A stretch of 64,000 nt of DNA from Anaspis maculata. Lineage: Eukaryota; Arthropoda; Insecta; Coleoptera; Scraptiidae. The notes beneath the pieces were generated by a model. It did no database searches, had not been told where the DNA came from, and saw only the letters and a list, made by a program, of their open reading frames with translations. The position numbers were made by a program, and so were the translations under genes. The DNA lies in the NCBI GenBank assembly GCA_949128115.1, contig OX421965.1, forward strand, positions 37,769,681 through 37,833,680, read 5' to 3'. This document shows, in pieces, positions 1 through 11,999 of this stretch. The stretch's first letter is position 1, and every line of letters starts with the position of its first letter.

Positions 1-735
1 TAAAGAAGCTGAACTATAGGTTTTAACATCAAGCGTTCACATGGCTTGCGATAAGAAACGAGTGGCAGTGGGAGTGCAGTCGGGATAGCAGAAGTTTGAA
101 GGTCTCTAGCATTATGCAGTTGTCTTGCCAGCGCACAGATCCCTGTTCCATTGCTTAGTGATTACTGCGGCGTGATGACTTGACTGATAATGTGAAACTG
201 CATGCTGCTGTGAAATGCGAATATTAAATTTTTGGAGTTTATCAAGTTTTTTAAATTGACAGGATAAGCTGTTTGACGGTTGTTGCGTCAGGCCGGCGCC
301 CACGTGTCACGTTGCTAGGTTAGCACTAATTTTATGTGAACGTTCGTGGTAAGATTGGCTATTCTTATTACTTAAGTCGCATCCACATAGGATTAGTGCA
401 GTGGCAACGGTATGGTAAAAAAGCTAAACTATAAGTTTTTGCATTGAGCGTTCACATAGACTCACGGTAGGAAACCAGTGGCAGTGGGAGTGCAGTTGAG
501 ATGGCAGAAGTTTGAGGTTTTCTGGCATTCCGCACTGCTCTTGCCAATTTTCTTGCCATCGCCAATCACAATTCACGATTCCGTTGCTAAGCTATTATTG
601 CGGCGTGATGACTTGACTGATAATGCGAATCTGCTGCTGTGAGATGCGAATGCCAAATTTCAGACGTTAACAAGAAAGAGCCGTTTGACGGTTGTTGCGT
701 CAGGTCGGCAGCTCACGTGTCAAGTTGCTAGGCCC
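1..735. repeat. Direct duplication, unit about 416 bp
   Basis: The first about 320 bases return, clearly diverged, from about position 417 to 735. Shared landmarks are the GCGTTCACATGGCT-like stretch, AGTGGCAGTGGGAGTGCAGT, GCGGCGTGATGACTTGACTGATAATG and the GACGGTTGTTGCGTCAGG block, each about 416 to 440 bases apart. No coding signal is visible in either copy. It could be two tandem copies of a dispersed repeat or a local tandem duplication. The left copy may begin outside the window. Confidence 0.85.
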
Positions 736-870
736 TTACTAAGAACCTTTATGGAACGTTAAAGTTTAGAATCGCAAAATTATTAGTAGTCGCAACACAA
801 TTCACGACCTTAGTAAAAATCCCCTCATGATACGCATACGCCACTGACTGTCGGTAATATCTCCACCACA

Positions 871-2160
871 TAAACTGCTCAACAATGAAAGTGTTACAAA
901 GCAAAAATTCACCCAATTCTGAACCGCTGTAACTTTTGATTGGCACAAACGATTCTGATTCTGTTTCAAGTTCTGAATTGCAAAAATCTTATGGCCACCT
1001 TTTTTGTCAATATGAAATCCATAGAGCCCCTTATGAAATTTCTACAGGGTGATGAACAGAGCAGTGCTAAATTGATAAAAGTTCAACATACCCCCGTTTT
1101 CGTGAAATTTTTCTTTCGGGAGTATCATCACCAAATTTATGAAGAATGATGTGTTCCCTCGAAACGGTTTTTGAATTTTCGAGATTCCAGTCGAAACAGC
1201 TAAAATGTGATTTTTTATTGTGATTACTGTATGTTATTCTTGTAGCAACGCAAAAACATTAGAACTTTTTATATAAAGATGACTAGTACTTGTTGGTACT
1301 ACTCCTAAAATTCGGATTTTTAGCATTGAAAAAGGGTTATTTTTCACTCTCGTTAGTCAGCATGGGACTACGTCATTAGAATTGGATTGACCACATTTTC
1401 GCTATTTTGGAATTTTTTTGCCTTAACCTCAAATTTCAAAACATAGGCATGTTTGGTATCATTTCTTGGAATGTTGGTTCCCTGAATGGGATTCTGTCAA
1501 TAAGATCTGTCTATCCGCTTGTCTATCTCTTTCCGAAAAAATATTAATGAAATTTTTAACCCTACCCCCCTTCTTCCTGAAAATCTTTGAATGTCCAGTT
1601 TCATATTCTTGCCTCTCAATTCTTCTCAATGCAGTCAACGTCATCCTGCATAGTATCGGAATAGATAACTTTCTGTGATAAAAATGCCACCCAAATTTCA
1701 CCCTTTCGCTCCCCCAACCTCAAATTAAAAATCTAAAATGACAATACCTTCTTTGTGATACATCAAATTGAAGGAAACTGAATTCCCTCTATGAATAAAA
1801 TTTTTTCCTCTATGAATAAATTTTTTACAAAATTTTCAAAACCCCCCACTTTCCTCACAAAATACTCCAAATGTCTAATTTATTTGGAGAGAGGTTGAAA
1901 ATTTCAGAAACATTTTTTCGGGAAGAGAATTCAATTTCCTTTAATTTGATGTATCACAAAGTAGGTGGTGTATCGTTGAATTTTGATTTTGAAGTTGAGG
2001 TGGAGGAGAGCAAAAGGGTCTATTTGGGTAGCACCTTTTTCTACCGGAAATTCTTTTCGTGGAGATTTCTAGAATTGCCTACATACCTAGAATTTCTAGA
2101 AAAGCGGTTCAAAATTGGGTGAATTTGTGCTTTGTAACACTTTCATTGTTGAGCAGTTTA
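871..2160. repeat. Foldback element, family also at 54017-55063
   Basis: The block at 871-928 is nearly an exact reverse complement of 2103-2160. Inside is a second, more diverged inverted pair around 1690-1795 and 1920-2040 that shares the TTTGTGATACATCAAATT core. The left end resembles the left end of the foldback at 54017-55063 (TAAACTGCNCAACAA, then ACTTTTGA and a CATTTCGATTCTGTTTT-like stretch, then TCTACAGGGTGA), so both belong to one family. Small ORFs inside look like chance reading of the arms. Confidence 0.75.
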
Positions 2161-4860
2161 GTTGGCGCAGACAATTTGACGACCCTGTCCCAGATAGCTT
2201 CGAAATGAGGTCTATATGGTGTTCGCGATAAATGTAACCCTCCTATACTAGAAGATTCCCATGTGGGATATTTTGAAAAATGAAAATCTTTTCCTTCATG
2301 ATTTTGTTCAGTACCAAAATCATTGGACTTCAGATTTTTTTTGAATGTTTTTTTTACTCTGCAGAACTGCAGAGAGGGGTATGTAACTTTTTTTATAATC
2401 CCAGTTGTCACTAACGGTCCGTTAAGTATTAGTTAACCTTCACCACAAAAGAGGGTGAGGCCCAAAGTTCAATTCACCACCTGATATCGGTACCATAGAT
2501 ATAAAACGAACCATCAACCTTCACTCGTCTTCCACCAATAGACGACTATCACATCCCATTGAACCCTAAATGACGTGAACGGTACCAAAGAAATGAAGGG
2601 ATAATAAGGCACGGTCTTGATTCATTTCAAGATTCTCAAGAGGAGGATACAGGTACAGGACTTGTCATTCATTTCCAATTATGTGCAGATTCTCGAAAAT
2701 TTTGATCGTACGTTACTGCATGGCATACACCGTACAAATACTGAAGTTTTGGCTTTGACTAGTATCTGCACGCATACTGATGGAGGTACAAAAACGATAA
2801 TACTGTGAATACTGTGTGGAGTGTGTAGTTGTGTACATTGTCGAGAAGCGATTGAAAATGGTCCTTTTTAAGCAAGTTTGACGACATATGAATCGGTTTC
2901 AAAAGCACGTATCGAAAATTGAATGTGAGCCAATTGCAGTTTCTCTTATGTGTTTCAAACTGAAAAAAAATAACTACAAATTGCTCAACTACAATCAATT
3001 CAGAAAGACTCTCTAAAGATTTTTCATCTCGCTTCGCCGGGGCGCCCGCGTCGCCTTCACTGTCCTGAAACATTCATACCTGAAACAAAGCTTTTCTGCA
3101 GCATTCGCGCTAATTAATAATTCTCTGAATTTTATACGACGCATATTGCCACAATAAATGGGATAAATCAATATATCAGCAGTTGGCGGGAAAAAACTAC
3201 GTATCCCTCTAAAAAGGACGTGTTATGGACATCCACTCATACACAAAAGAATAATTCACAATGCCCGTCCATACTGCAGGACTACTTTGTGCTATGTAAT
3301 GGGATCTGTCTACTCTCAAGCGAATTAACGGAGTTCGCTTGCCGAATGAAGTAAAAAACCAAATACAAACAATTATTGGATTTGAATATTCTGCAAAATA
3401 GTGTGCATCTACCAAACCTAAGATTGCTACCGAAATGTATAATTTTAATTCATAAACTGTTTTGCTTTATGATATTAATTCCTGGCTGAAATATTGCCAT
3501 GATCGCTGGCATTATGATAAATTCGCTGGGAACGAAAAGACCAATTCAAAACAAAATCGCTTTTTCGAAATTACAGAACTTCAATATTGCCCGAAAGTTA
3601 TGTTCGCACCGGATCCTTATTCCTGTCTTCTTGGACAAAACAGAGCAGCATTCACCTCATAAGAGAAAAAATCAAGCTAAACTGTTAATGAATACGACAA
3701 ACAAGTAATACACTTTCTTTCACCAAACATGTGTGTGGGTTCGGGCCGTCTGCAGAGCATAAATAACTCGCTTTTTATTTTTATTTATTTCCTCAAACGT
3801 TGACGTAGACATATAATATCCCTCGGGGGTGGCAAAGTTACCACAGTTTAATATGCAATGCCAGTTCCAGAGGTGCTCGTCATACTTACTTGCCTTCCAA
3901 AAATAATGTCAGCACGCCCTTACATCTTACGTGATGAGCTTGACGGTTGAAGATCTCCATCAAATCCGCGTTCATGATCTGAATTCCGATTTGTTTGTGG
4001 TGACAACTTCCTACGTACCCAGCCAGGTAGATAGGTAATTGATTAATTGGAATTTGATGGAACGGGCTATGCTTTATGACGTCCCATTTGATTTCAATGT
4101 TGCCAATAATTTGAATATTTGTTTTCCAGAATATGCATTAGGTATATTATTATTTAGTCAGTTTTTGACAAAGAGAAAACAATTCAATTATTGTTGTTAT
4201 TGTACACATCATAACTTATAAATTATACTGATAAATAATAAGCTTGCAAATAAATTGAAAAAATGTGTATAAACACCGACTTTTATCCTAATTCAAAGTT
4301 GCACCACTCCACAACGGAGACGGCATATTGTCCTTCCGGAAACACCAACTGGAATCGCGCTCCGCTTTCGATTCTAGCTTAAAAAATCAAGGTATCTATC
4401 CTACAGATTTTTTCGAAGGAGTTCCGTACTTTCTATATGAGCTCCTCGAGCGTATGCCTGCATACTTTTATACTTATGATGTAGAGGCTAGTGCATTTTT
4501 TGTCGTTGGACATATTTTATGATACATTGGGTTTTCTCAGTCGTCACGAGTGTTCTCGTTCCATCGACAATCGGTAACAACTTATTGAATTATGCAAGAT
4601 GTTATTACACCTTTCCAATAATCATTACAGAAGTCTTTGTCCTGTGGTAAATGAAATATCATTGCTACCGATTGGTGATATTAAACTCCTTAAACATTTT
4701 GTGAGGATGGAATTTCGCAATGTCATTTACCATTTATGAAGCATGAAGAAAAAGAAGCCGAATTCAATAAGAAGGCTGGGCTGGCATCCAAGGACGTAGG
4801 CTTACATTAGGCTGTTTGAAATTTCTATTATTTAAACAGCATAAAGTACATGATAATAAT
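2161..4860. other. Unassigned intergenic DNA
   Basis: I see no gene, conserved protein motif, or clear inverted repeat here. It is AT-rich with short ORFs under 105 codons that resemble no family I know. If the acid lipase has 5' exons in the window they would have to be in this stretch or further left, but no catalytic-domain N-terminal motif could be found. Confidence 0.5.
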
Positions 4861-5496
4861 TACAGGGTGTTCAAAAATTCGCGCCATCAAACTCCAGGGC
4901 AGTTCCCTAAAATGCCTGAAAATTGTCAATAATATATTGAAAAAGAATTGTATTTTCAGTTGCTGAAGATTATGGTCGGAATGAGGTCCTTGGAGCCCGT
5001 CTGGTTTTGTTTTTCAAGAAGATTCAAGTAGTTAGACCATTTTGGGCAGAACTGAATATTTGTTTTTTATACAGGGTGACAGATTCAGGTCGGAAATCTC
5101 GAAAATTATTTTGCTTCAGAAATGTCTTCAAACCATTCGGTTGGTTTCTCAACTGATGTCGAGTGAAAGACCATACGGTTTTGCACAAAGGATTCTTTTT
5201 AGGGAATTTTTCAAAAAAACTGTATTTTTCTTTCCATGACTCATCTTTTATAGAATTGAAATCTAAATAGTAGTAGTAGCAGTAGCATTAGTTGATATTT
5301 TTCAATTCGAAATTCCACCATCAACAGATTACCCAAGTCTTTCGAAATAACAAAACCATAGAAGGCGGAGGACTCGAAGGACCTTACTTCGATTTTCAAA
5401 AATAAAATCCCTGATTTGTTTCCAACATTTTTCCGGCACCTTTCAACAATTTCCGTACACTGGACTCCGAGGGCGCGACGAATGTTAAGACACCTG
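4861..5496. repeat. Foldback element with TACAGGGTGT terminus
   Basis: The left end begins TACAGGGTGTTCAAAAATTC followed by GCGCC. The right end, read on the minus strand, begins CAGGTGTCTTAACATTCGTC then GCGCCCTCGGAGTC. The inner arms also correspond in diverged form. An internal second TACAGGGTGA motif is present at about 5071. The same layout is repeated at 6580-7194, and similar ends occur at 27401-27829. No transposase is encoded, so this is a non-autonomous element. Confidence 0.65.
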
Positions 5497-5925
5497 AATG
5501 TTTACTGATAATAAGTGGTGAGAGTAATCTCTCCAAGGAGGTCAAGGTCAACTCTGTGGAAGAAAGTCCTTATTTTAAATAACAATTGGTGCTGAGATTT
5601 GGTACCCCGAGACACAAAGTTACCCCTTTGAGTTTCAAGTATGAGTAAGATCCAGAGAGTCTAAGCTCCACCATACCGAGTGGCAATGTATATTTTGTGA
5701 ACACTTTTTTTGCAATTTTTAGTTTTTTTTTCTAGTTAGTTTCTTCTGATTGAAGCTCTGAAAAAATTCAGGAGCTTCGTTTATGGATCTGGCAAGTATC
5801 GAACGGCTCCTCCGCCTGTAAAGGTTTGTGACTTATACTCGGGTCGAAGTCTCCGGGTTTATAGCTCATCCCCGCATTGGAGTCTTCAGCGAATATTCCA
5901 GCAATCGTCCGTATTAGAGGTGTAC

Positions 5926-6012
5926 CAATACTGGGTTTGCCGATACCGATACTCCGATACTAAGTTTCCGATACCGATACATCCGATATATATCGACATG
6001 ATCGGTATATTA
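5926..6012. repeat. CCGATAC-type minisatellite
   Basis: A short tandem array built from CCGATACCGATACT-like units with interruptions, ending in CCGATATATATCGACATG. A related ATACCGATAC array is present at 28979-29064. Confidence 0.7.
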
Positions 6013-6250
6013 AAGATTTTTGTTTGAAACGAATAAACACAGCTATACCTACCACAAAAAAATATCGTTGGCGTGATTCGCAAATGTGCCAAACTCCATT
6101 TTGCCATGGAAATATCTACTCATTCCTATTAAAGCCGTTTCCAGTCTACAACTTTTTTAGTCGCATCAGAAACCCTTAAAGGCCTAGTTTTATGTTTCCT
6201 GCATGTGTACTTTATGTAATACATATTCTAATGAGAGATAAATTTTTCAG

Positions 6251-9200
6251 AGTGGATGAAATCGCCCTGATTGACGTACCTACAATGATAAACTTGGTAC
6301 GGTTCCACACGCACACCAAAGGCAAAATCATCTACATCGGCCATTCTTTGGGTACCACAGCAGCCATGATGTACGCGTCAGAGTACCCGCGACACGCCAA
6401 AGACAACATCAAACTATTCATCTGGATATCACCGGCTTACAAATTGACTCACATGAAGTCACCGTATCGGATAATTTTTCCTCTCATGAGGACAGCTCTG
6501 GTGAGTTAATATTCATTATTTACTAACGTACAATAACCAAACAGATCTTGTGCTGGAGTGGATTGTTGCATCAATCCATACATAGCATTTTGAAACTCGC
6601 GCCTTCGGAGTTCACGGCAATTTACGGGATTGCTTGGAATGGTCAGGAAAATATTAGCAAAAAAAATTGGTCTTTTGTTTTTGAAGATATGGAGAGGAGG
6701 GTCGAAAAAAGGTCCCTTTAGTCCTACTAATTTTTGTTATTCAGGAAGATTCAAGGAAACTACTGTTTAAGGCATAATAATCCATAAAAAAATCAACGCT
6801 GCATGTGTGAGGAACATTTATTTTCTATACCTACAGAGTAAATCAGAAACTTATATTTTTCTTGCTTTCAAACGATTCCTTTGGTTCCTTAATTGATGTC
6901 AAGCAAAAATCATGTAGCTTTTTGCCAATAAAGATTTTTTTTGACAATTTTCAGAACAGTGGATTTTTGTTCATGGCCTACCGGCTCACCCTGTATAGTA
7001 AATGAAAATCTAGTACGCTAACATTTAATACTAGATGATTGAATCTTGCAGAATAACGGAACTATAAGGGCTCCAAAGACCTCCCTTTGACCCTTAATGT
7101 CTTTCAGAAAAGAAGACTTAATTTCTTTCTAGCGATTCCCTAAACTGCGAAAATGCTATGGACTCCGAGGGCACGAATTTGAATATACCCTATACATATA
7201 CAGGGTGATCGTGGAATGACGCACCAAAACGGTACTATACGGTATATGTTATCTTTTATGAGGCAACAAAAAATAATAAAAATTCTTTTATTTTTTCATT
7301 GGATTGATCAGTATGCTGTGTACTTTTGCAACCCGGAGTAAACGGCGGGCAGCCCACTTGATGTTTGAATAAAGTTTTCTCTCCACCATCAGTATAGTTT
7401 CAAAATTATCACTAAGTATGGGTCAAAGTTTTGTTGTTGGCAGAATAATAAGAAAGAAATGTCAACCACTGGAGGTGCACTAGATTTCCATCTACTATAC
7501 AGGGTGAGTCACAAATTTGAAAATTCAATTACTTCGAAAAAAATTTCCCAAAAAGTCCCTGGTAGAAAACCTTGTGACCATCTGCTATATATCGGTTGAC
7601 GGACCAACAAAATGGGTTGAAAGTATTTTTTGAGAGAGATGATTCCCGCAGTTTCTGTAGAGTAAACGAAAATTCGATACACATCCAGTGATTGATGATT
7701 CTTTCTTATAATTCTGCCACCAACAGCTCATTGAAATCTTACAAAATAACGAAACTAGGTATGTGTTCGAATGACCGAACTTTGACCCTTCATAACTTCG
7801 AAACTAAAAAGTAATTTTTTTCGAAGTTTCGTGAATGATTTCATATAATGTAGTACTGTTCGGGTGCATCATTTCGTGATCACCCTGTTTTGGAACCAAG
7901 AGTGGAATAACAATCAGGGGATACGGCGTTTTCTACACGGAGGAAAATGAGTTCGTGTAGAGCTCCATCACAGACATGGCAATCCTAAATAGTAAATAGT
8001 TCGAAGTACGGGGAATATCCAAGTAATTTAATTAGGTATACAAAACATAGTTTTGCGGAGTTCGCATAACATCCCCTGTTTCCATTCACGTGTAATTATA
8101 CTTGTTCCTCAACAAATTTCTCTCAGTGTAGATTCGTTTTCTTGATTAAGGTGAGTGGAGAGAAAGGTGAGTAAGAACCTATTGTGAGGTACCGATTCTT
8201 GCATTGCTCCTGAAAATGATGGAAATTAGACTATACGTAAATATTGTATTACGTATTTCGCGTTCAGGTTCGTTTATAATTGAGACGATTGTTTTAAAAC
8301 ACACACTGTTTATTACTGCGTACTACAATAAATACACGCCAACAATTACTGATTCGGAACATCGCTGATTACTACTCGCTTTCTATCCGCTCTTTAACGC
8401 TTTGGAATCAATAACATAAAAACGGCCACCGCTATAGCATCGTCATTCCTTCTTTCCTTGAATCCTTCGATCTTCAGAATTCAAAAACCAGTTTAAATGG
8501 TATAATGTCTTCTATGTTTCGACAGTGAAATTTTTTTATATTATGATGCTTCTGAGCACTGACAGTCAATTTCTGTTTTTCAAATGGCAATTATATTTTT
8601 TTATTTTTTTTTTCGGATTCCTCACGCTTATCTGAATATAATGGTGCATCAATATCATACTTTTTGTTATTAAACACGGATAAAAAATCACAACTGCGAA
8701 ATTTTCACACACAACAGAAACGTCAGAACACCCACGATATGCACGCAATCCGGTAGGCTGGGTGCAAAATGATGTTCAAAAGCACATAGTAGGTCGGACG
8801 TTTGGTTTTTGGAAATGTAAATGTCAAAATGTTTGAAGCTGTCCGTCTCTAAGACTTGTTCATTTTCTATTCTTAGCAAATTATTTTATATCTTTTCAAG
8901 TGTGTATTGTGAAAATGAAAGATCAATAAGACCTTTTTTCTTGACCGGTCACAATAAATATGAAAAGATATAAAATAATAGGCTGAGAATAGATAATAAA
9001 GACGTCTTAGAGACGGGTAGCTTCTTTTGGATTTTGAAAACATTTTGACATTCACGTGCATCAACGTGCTGTGGATCCGGCACCTCCGCCAAATGAACAG
9101 ATGTGTGCTACTCGGCTGTGCAAGTCAGCACGTAGATTTCAACAGTACAAACCTTCGTTCACTGTCTGGAATGGACTAGAGCTTTGCACTTATACACTGC

Positions 9201-11918
9201 GATCTTATGAGAGAGTCTAGAAAGACCGAGTGTTCTTCGGAATGCACAAGAATCGCCGCTCGTAACAATAATAACAGTTAGCCTAAGCAGAGGGGTAGAT
9301 TGGCATTCAGATATTATATCATTCGAGATAACTGGCAAAAAGATAAAGTTAGGTATGAGTACCTAACTAGATATTAATGATACCTACTTTAATTTTCAGT
9401 CTGTCAGCCATAACCTGAATGTTGTCCAGTACATCTCCAGAGGCTACGCCAGAAGTCTTACCAGGCCGGCGTGCCTATCCTCACCTATACTGATGTTAAG
9501 CTGCTTGAATGTCATCAACTTATTTCTGGGACCGTTCACCGAAATGGCCCCTGTAAGTGAACATATTTCATGTATATTTATAATCAGTTTCGTGTTTTTT
9601 TTTCATTGGAGTAATCTATGGGAATAATCCATGAAAACAACGTGTTGTCTTGATATAAATGGTATACGAGACTAACTTGATGCTAACGTCTTTTCAGAAA
9701 GTTGTCTAGATATGCGGTGTATGTGACAGTTGTCACCGTCATTGTGACGTTATGTACGCTTGAGTGACAATTTTTGAGATCATGTAAGGAAAATAGGAAA
9801 ACGTGAGTTCCTTTGGAATGAAAATTGGCTGCGTTCAATGAGGGAGATTGCCTCTACTTGTTGATGGGTTTCCGCTAATGCTGTTATGTTAGCGGGGCTA
9901 CATAACATAGTATGATGTCGAAGCGCGGCAGTGTACTAAAGAAAATGGAATAAAAATGTCCACAGCTCAGTGGCTACAGTGAGATTAAGAAAACTCCATC
10001 ATAAGATGGAAATAATTTTTTATGAAGTTTAATTGTACGAGGCGAGACACTCGCGTGAGGGCACTGTATTAGAAAATTTTCTCATAATGGAACTTGCCCA
10101 TTTCTTGTACCTATATAGCTTTCTTCAAACCTGCTTGTCGCTTCACTTTAAGCTAGAGTAAGTAGGAGTCACTACTCAGTGATAAGCATCAGAAGATGTA
10201 CGGAGGACATTTTTATTCTATTTTCTTTTGTACTATACCGCGTTTTGGCGTCATTTTTGTCAGTGATCTAACAGCATTAGCGAAAAGCCATCAATCAGTG
10301 GAGAGATGTCTTCTATCGACCGCAGCAAATTTTCACTCCAAGCACTCATATGTATTTCTGTTTTCGCCTACTACATCTGTCTACATAGTCTCAAAATATT
10401 TTTACTTTGCGTTCATCACTCGTGACGACGGTAACATCTGCCTACACCTACACAGCAAATCTAGGCAACGTATAGACAATACGAATAGAAAAGACCATAT
10501 GTCGTCACGGATTTTTACGGTTGCGTAGGAACCAGGCGAGTCCATAATTCAAAAAAAGGTTGGCTGATTTTTGATGCCCCAATATCCGTGACAACGGTGG
10601 TGATAACATATGGTCTTCTCTATTTGTATTGTCTATACTCTCAATCTTTTCAAAATTGTAATCTTCAGATTTTTCAATTTCTAGGAAACAATTCCTGTTT
10701 ATTTGAACCAGCTCCCAGGCGGGACTTCTCTGAAAACTCTGATCTACCTCCAAGAAGCTGTACGAGGGCGGTTTAAGAAGTTTGACTACGGCCAGGGCAG
10801 GAATATGCTCAAATACGGGAATTCCACTCCACCAGAGTACGACATTTCAAAAATTCCAGTACCCGTTTTTCTCTTTTATGCCAAAAATGACTGGTGCACC
10901 ACCAGAAGGGTAAAAATTTTACATAATTTCAAACATTCATTGTCTATTTTGCAATACAGGGTGGCTCAAAAGTGTCGGAACATCTTGACGGTGCATAATA
11001 TGGAGGTGTACTAGAGTGCTGGAAAGTTGTTAAAAAATTTCTGTCTTTCAATTTTGAAGTTATGGAGGGACAAAAGTTGGTCCTTTGATTGGTTCTGTTC
11101 CCGTTGTTTTAAATGATTCAAATAAACTGTTTATGGAAAAATAATGGGTACAAAGAATCAACCTCTGAATTTATATTGAATTTCTGTTTTCTGTAGGTAC
11201 AGGGTGAATCATAAACTAGAACAACTTAGTTTTTCTATAAACCAGAAGCAAAACAATTATATTGAAATGAATGGTGTTTTATAGTTCGATATGTGCTCTA
11301 CATAGGTTATGGGACCAATGTGGGTGTTGGTAGGCATTTTTGGAAAATAATAACTTCCAGAATTTATGAGTCACCCTGTACACAAAACAGACATTCTTTG
11401 CATATTCAGAGGTTGATTTTTTGTACTCATCATTTTTCAATAAACAGTTAACTATCATCTTTTGAAACAACGAAAATAGAAGCGATCGAAGGACCAACTT
11501 TTCTCCCTCCATAACTTGAAAACTAGAAAATAATATAGATTTTTTCAACAACTTTCCAGTACTCTACTACACTTCTATATCACGCACCTTCAAGGTGGTC
11601 CGACACTTTTGAATCAGCCTCTATGTACCTAGAAATAGTTGAGAGCAATAATGATTGTCATCAGGTTAAATCCTTGCAAAGAGATCATGCCTGTTACAGA
11701 GAAAACTTATGTACTGTTTAATATCAAGCAAATTCTTCCAGGACGCCATCGACTTGTACAAGGCCCTTCCCAAAGAAATTCGCTTCGGCAGTTACGAAGT
11801 CGACAAGTTCAACTTCAACCACTACGACTTTTTCTTCGGTCCAAGCGCGAGAGATGTAGTCTACACCAGAATCTTCAAAGTGATAAATGCGTTGGAGCAA
11901 AGAGAACTGACGAGTTGA
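6251..11918 (+). CDS. Acid lipase (lipase-3 type), 3' four exons, 5' part not seen
   Basis: A gastric/lysosomal-type acid lipase of the alpha/beta hydrolase fold, expected to hydrolyse ester bonds of neutral lipids, as a secreted or lysosomal protein. Exons: 6251-6500, 9400-9552, 10685-10909, 11742-11918. All have AG/GT borders and the last three junctions are phase 0. Exon 1 carries the nucleophile motif GHSLGTT preceded by the family's DVPTMINLV helix. Exon 2 has NLFLGPFTEMAP. Exon 3 has LPGGTSLK and the acidic triad residue in KNDWCT. Exon 4 has the histidine in FNHYDF and ends ELTS-stop. The full catalytic triad is therefore present in about 267 residues. Family members are near 400, so about 130 N-terminal residues (lid and HG oxyanion region) are missing from view: outside the window, or lost. 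The first exon begins in mid-codon. Introns 1 and 3 are filled with foldback repeats. A possible polyA signal is at 11979-11984. Confidence 0.88.
6580..7194. repeat. Foldback element in lipase intron
   Basis: The left arm begins near CATAGCATTTTGAAACTC and GCGCCTTCGGAGTTC. The right arm read on the minus strand gives TTCAAATTCGTGCCCTCGG. The pairing continues inward, diverged, for well over 100 bases to the GGTCCCTTT and GGTCTTTGGAGCCC blocks. Same family as 4861-5496. It lies inside the intron at 6501-9399. Confidence 0.6.
7199..7888. repeat. Foldback element ending ACAGGGTGATC in lipase intron
   Basis: Left end ACAGGGTGATCGTGGAATGA followed by CGCACC. Right end on the minus strand ACAGGGTGATCACGAAATGA followed by TGCACC. 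An internal ACAGGGTGAGTCAC copy sits at about 7499. The size is near 690 bp and it has no coding capacity. It abuts the foldback at 6580-7194 in the same intron. Confidence 0.72.
8812..9060. repeat. Hairpin MITE of about 250 bp in lipase intron
   Basis: Near-palindromic block. The left arm has ATGTCAAAATGTTTGAAG, CCGTCTCTAAGAC and ATTATTTTATATCTTTTCA. The right arm carries the reverse complements of all three in the opposite order, including GTCTTAGAGACGGG and TGAAAAGATATAAAATAAT. The short loop holds the TGTGTATTGTGAAAATG region. Short ORFs on the minus strand here are by-products of the hairpin. Confidence 0.8.
10471..10640. repeat. Hairpin MITE of about 170 bp in lipase intron
   Basis: The left arm TATAGACAATACGAATAGAA then AAGACCATATG is matched by the right arm CATATGGTCTTCTC then TATTTGTATTGTCTATA. 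A second pair is CGTCACGGATTTTT and the minus-strand copy near 10590. The element lies in the intron at 9553-10684. Confidence 0.75.
10956..11622. repeat. Foldback element ending ACAGGGTGGCTCAAAAGTGTC in last lipase intron
   Basis: The left terminus matches the right terminus on the minus strand (GAGGCTGATTCAAAAGTGTC). Pairing continues through GGAAAGTTGTTAAAAA, GGAGGGACAAAAGTTGG and ACTGTTTATGGAAAAA. Internal TACAGGGTGAATCATAAA and TACAGGGTGACTCATAAA form an inner inverted pair. A close relative is at 39957-40607. It sits wholly inside the intron at 10910-11741 and probably does not disturb splicing. Confidence 0.8.
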
Positions 11919-11978
11919 CATTAATCTTTTTTAATGTTAGTGTTAATAATTTATGCGAATGTGCTAGAATTTAGTTGA

Positions 11979-11984
11979 AATAAA
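11979..11984 (+). promoter_or_regulatory. Candidate polyadenylation signal of the lipase
   Basis: AATAAA lies 61 bases after the lipase stop codon and 16 bases before the end of the facing DUF1091 gene. A minus-strand ATTAAA for the facing gene is at about 11930-11935. The two transcripts therefore probably overlap at their 3' ends. Confidence 0.5.
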
Positions 11985-11999
11985 AAAAAATCGATCAAA

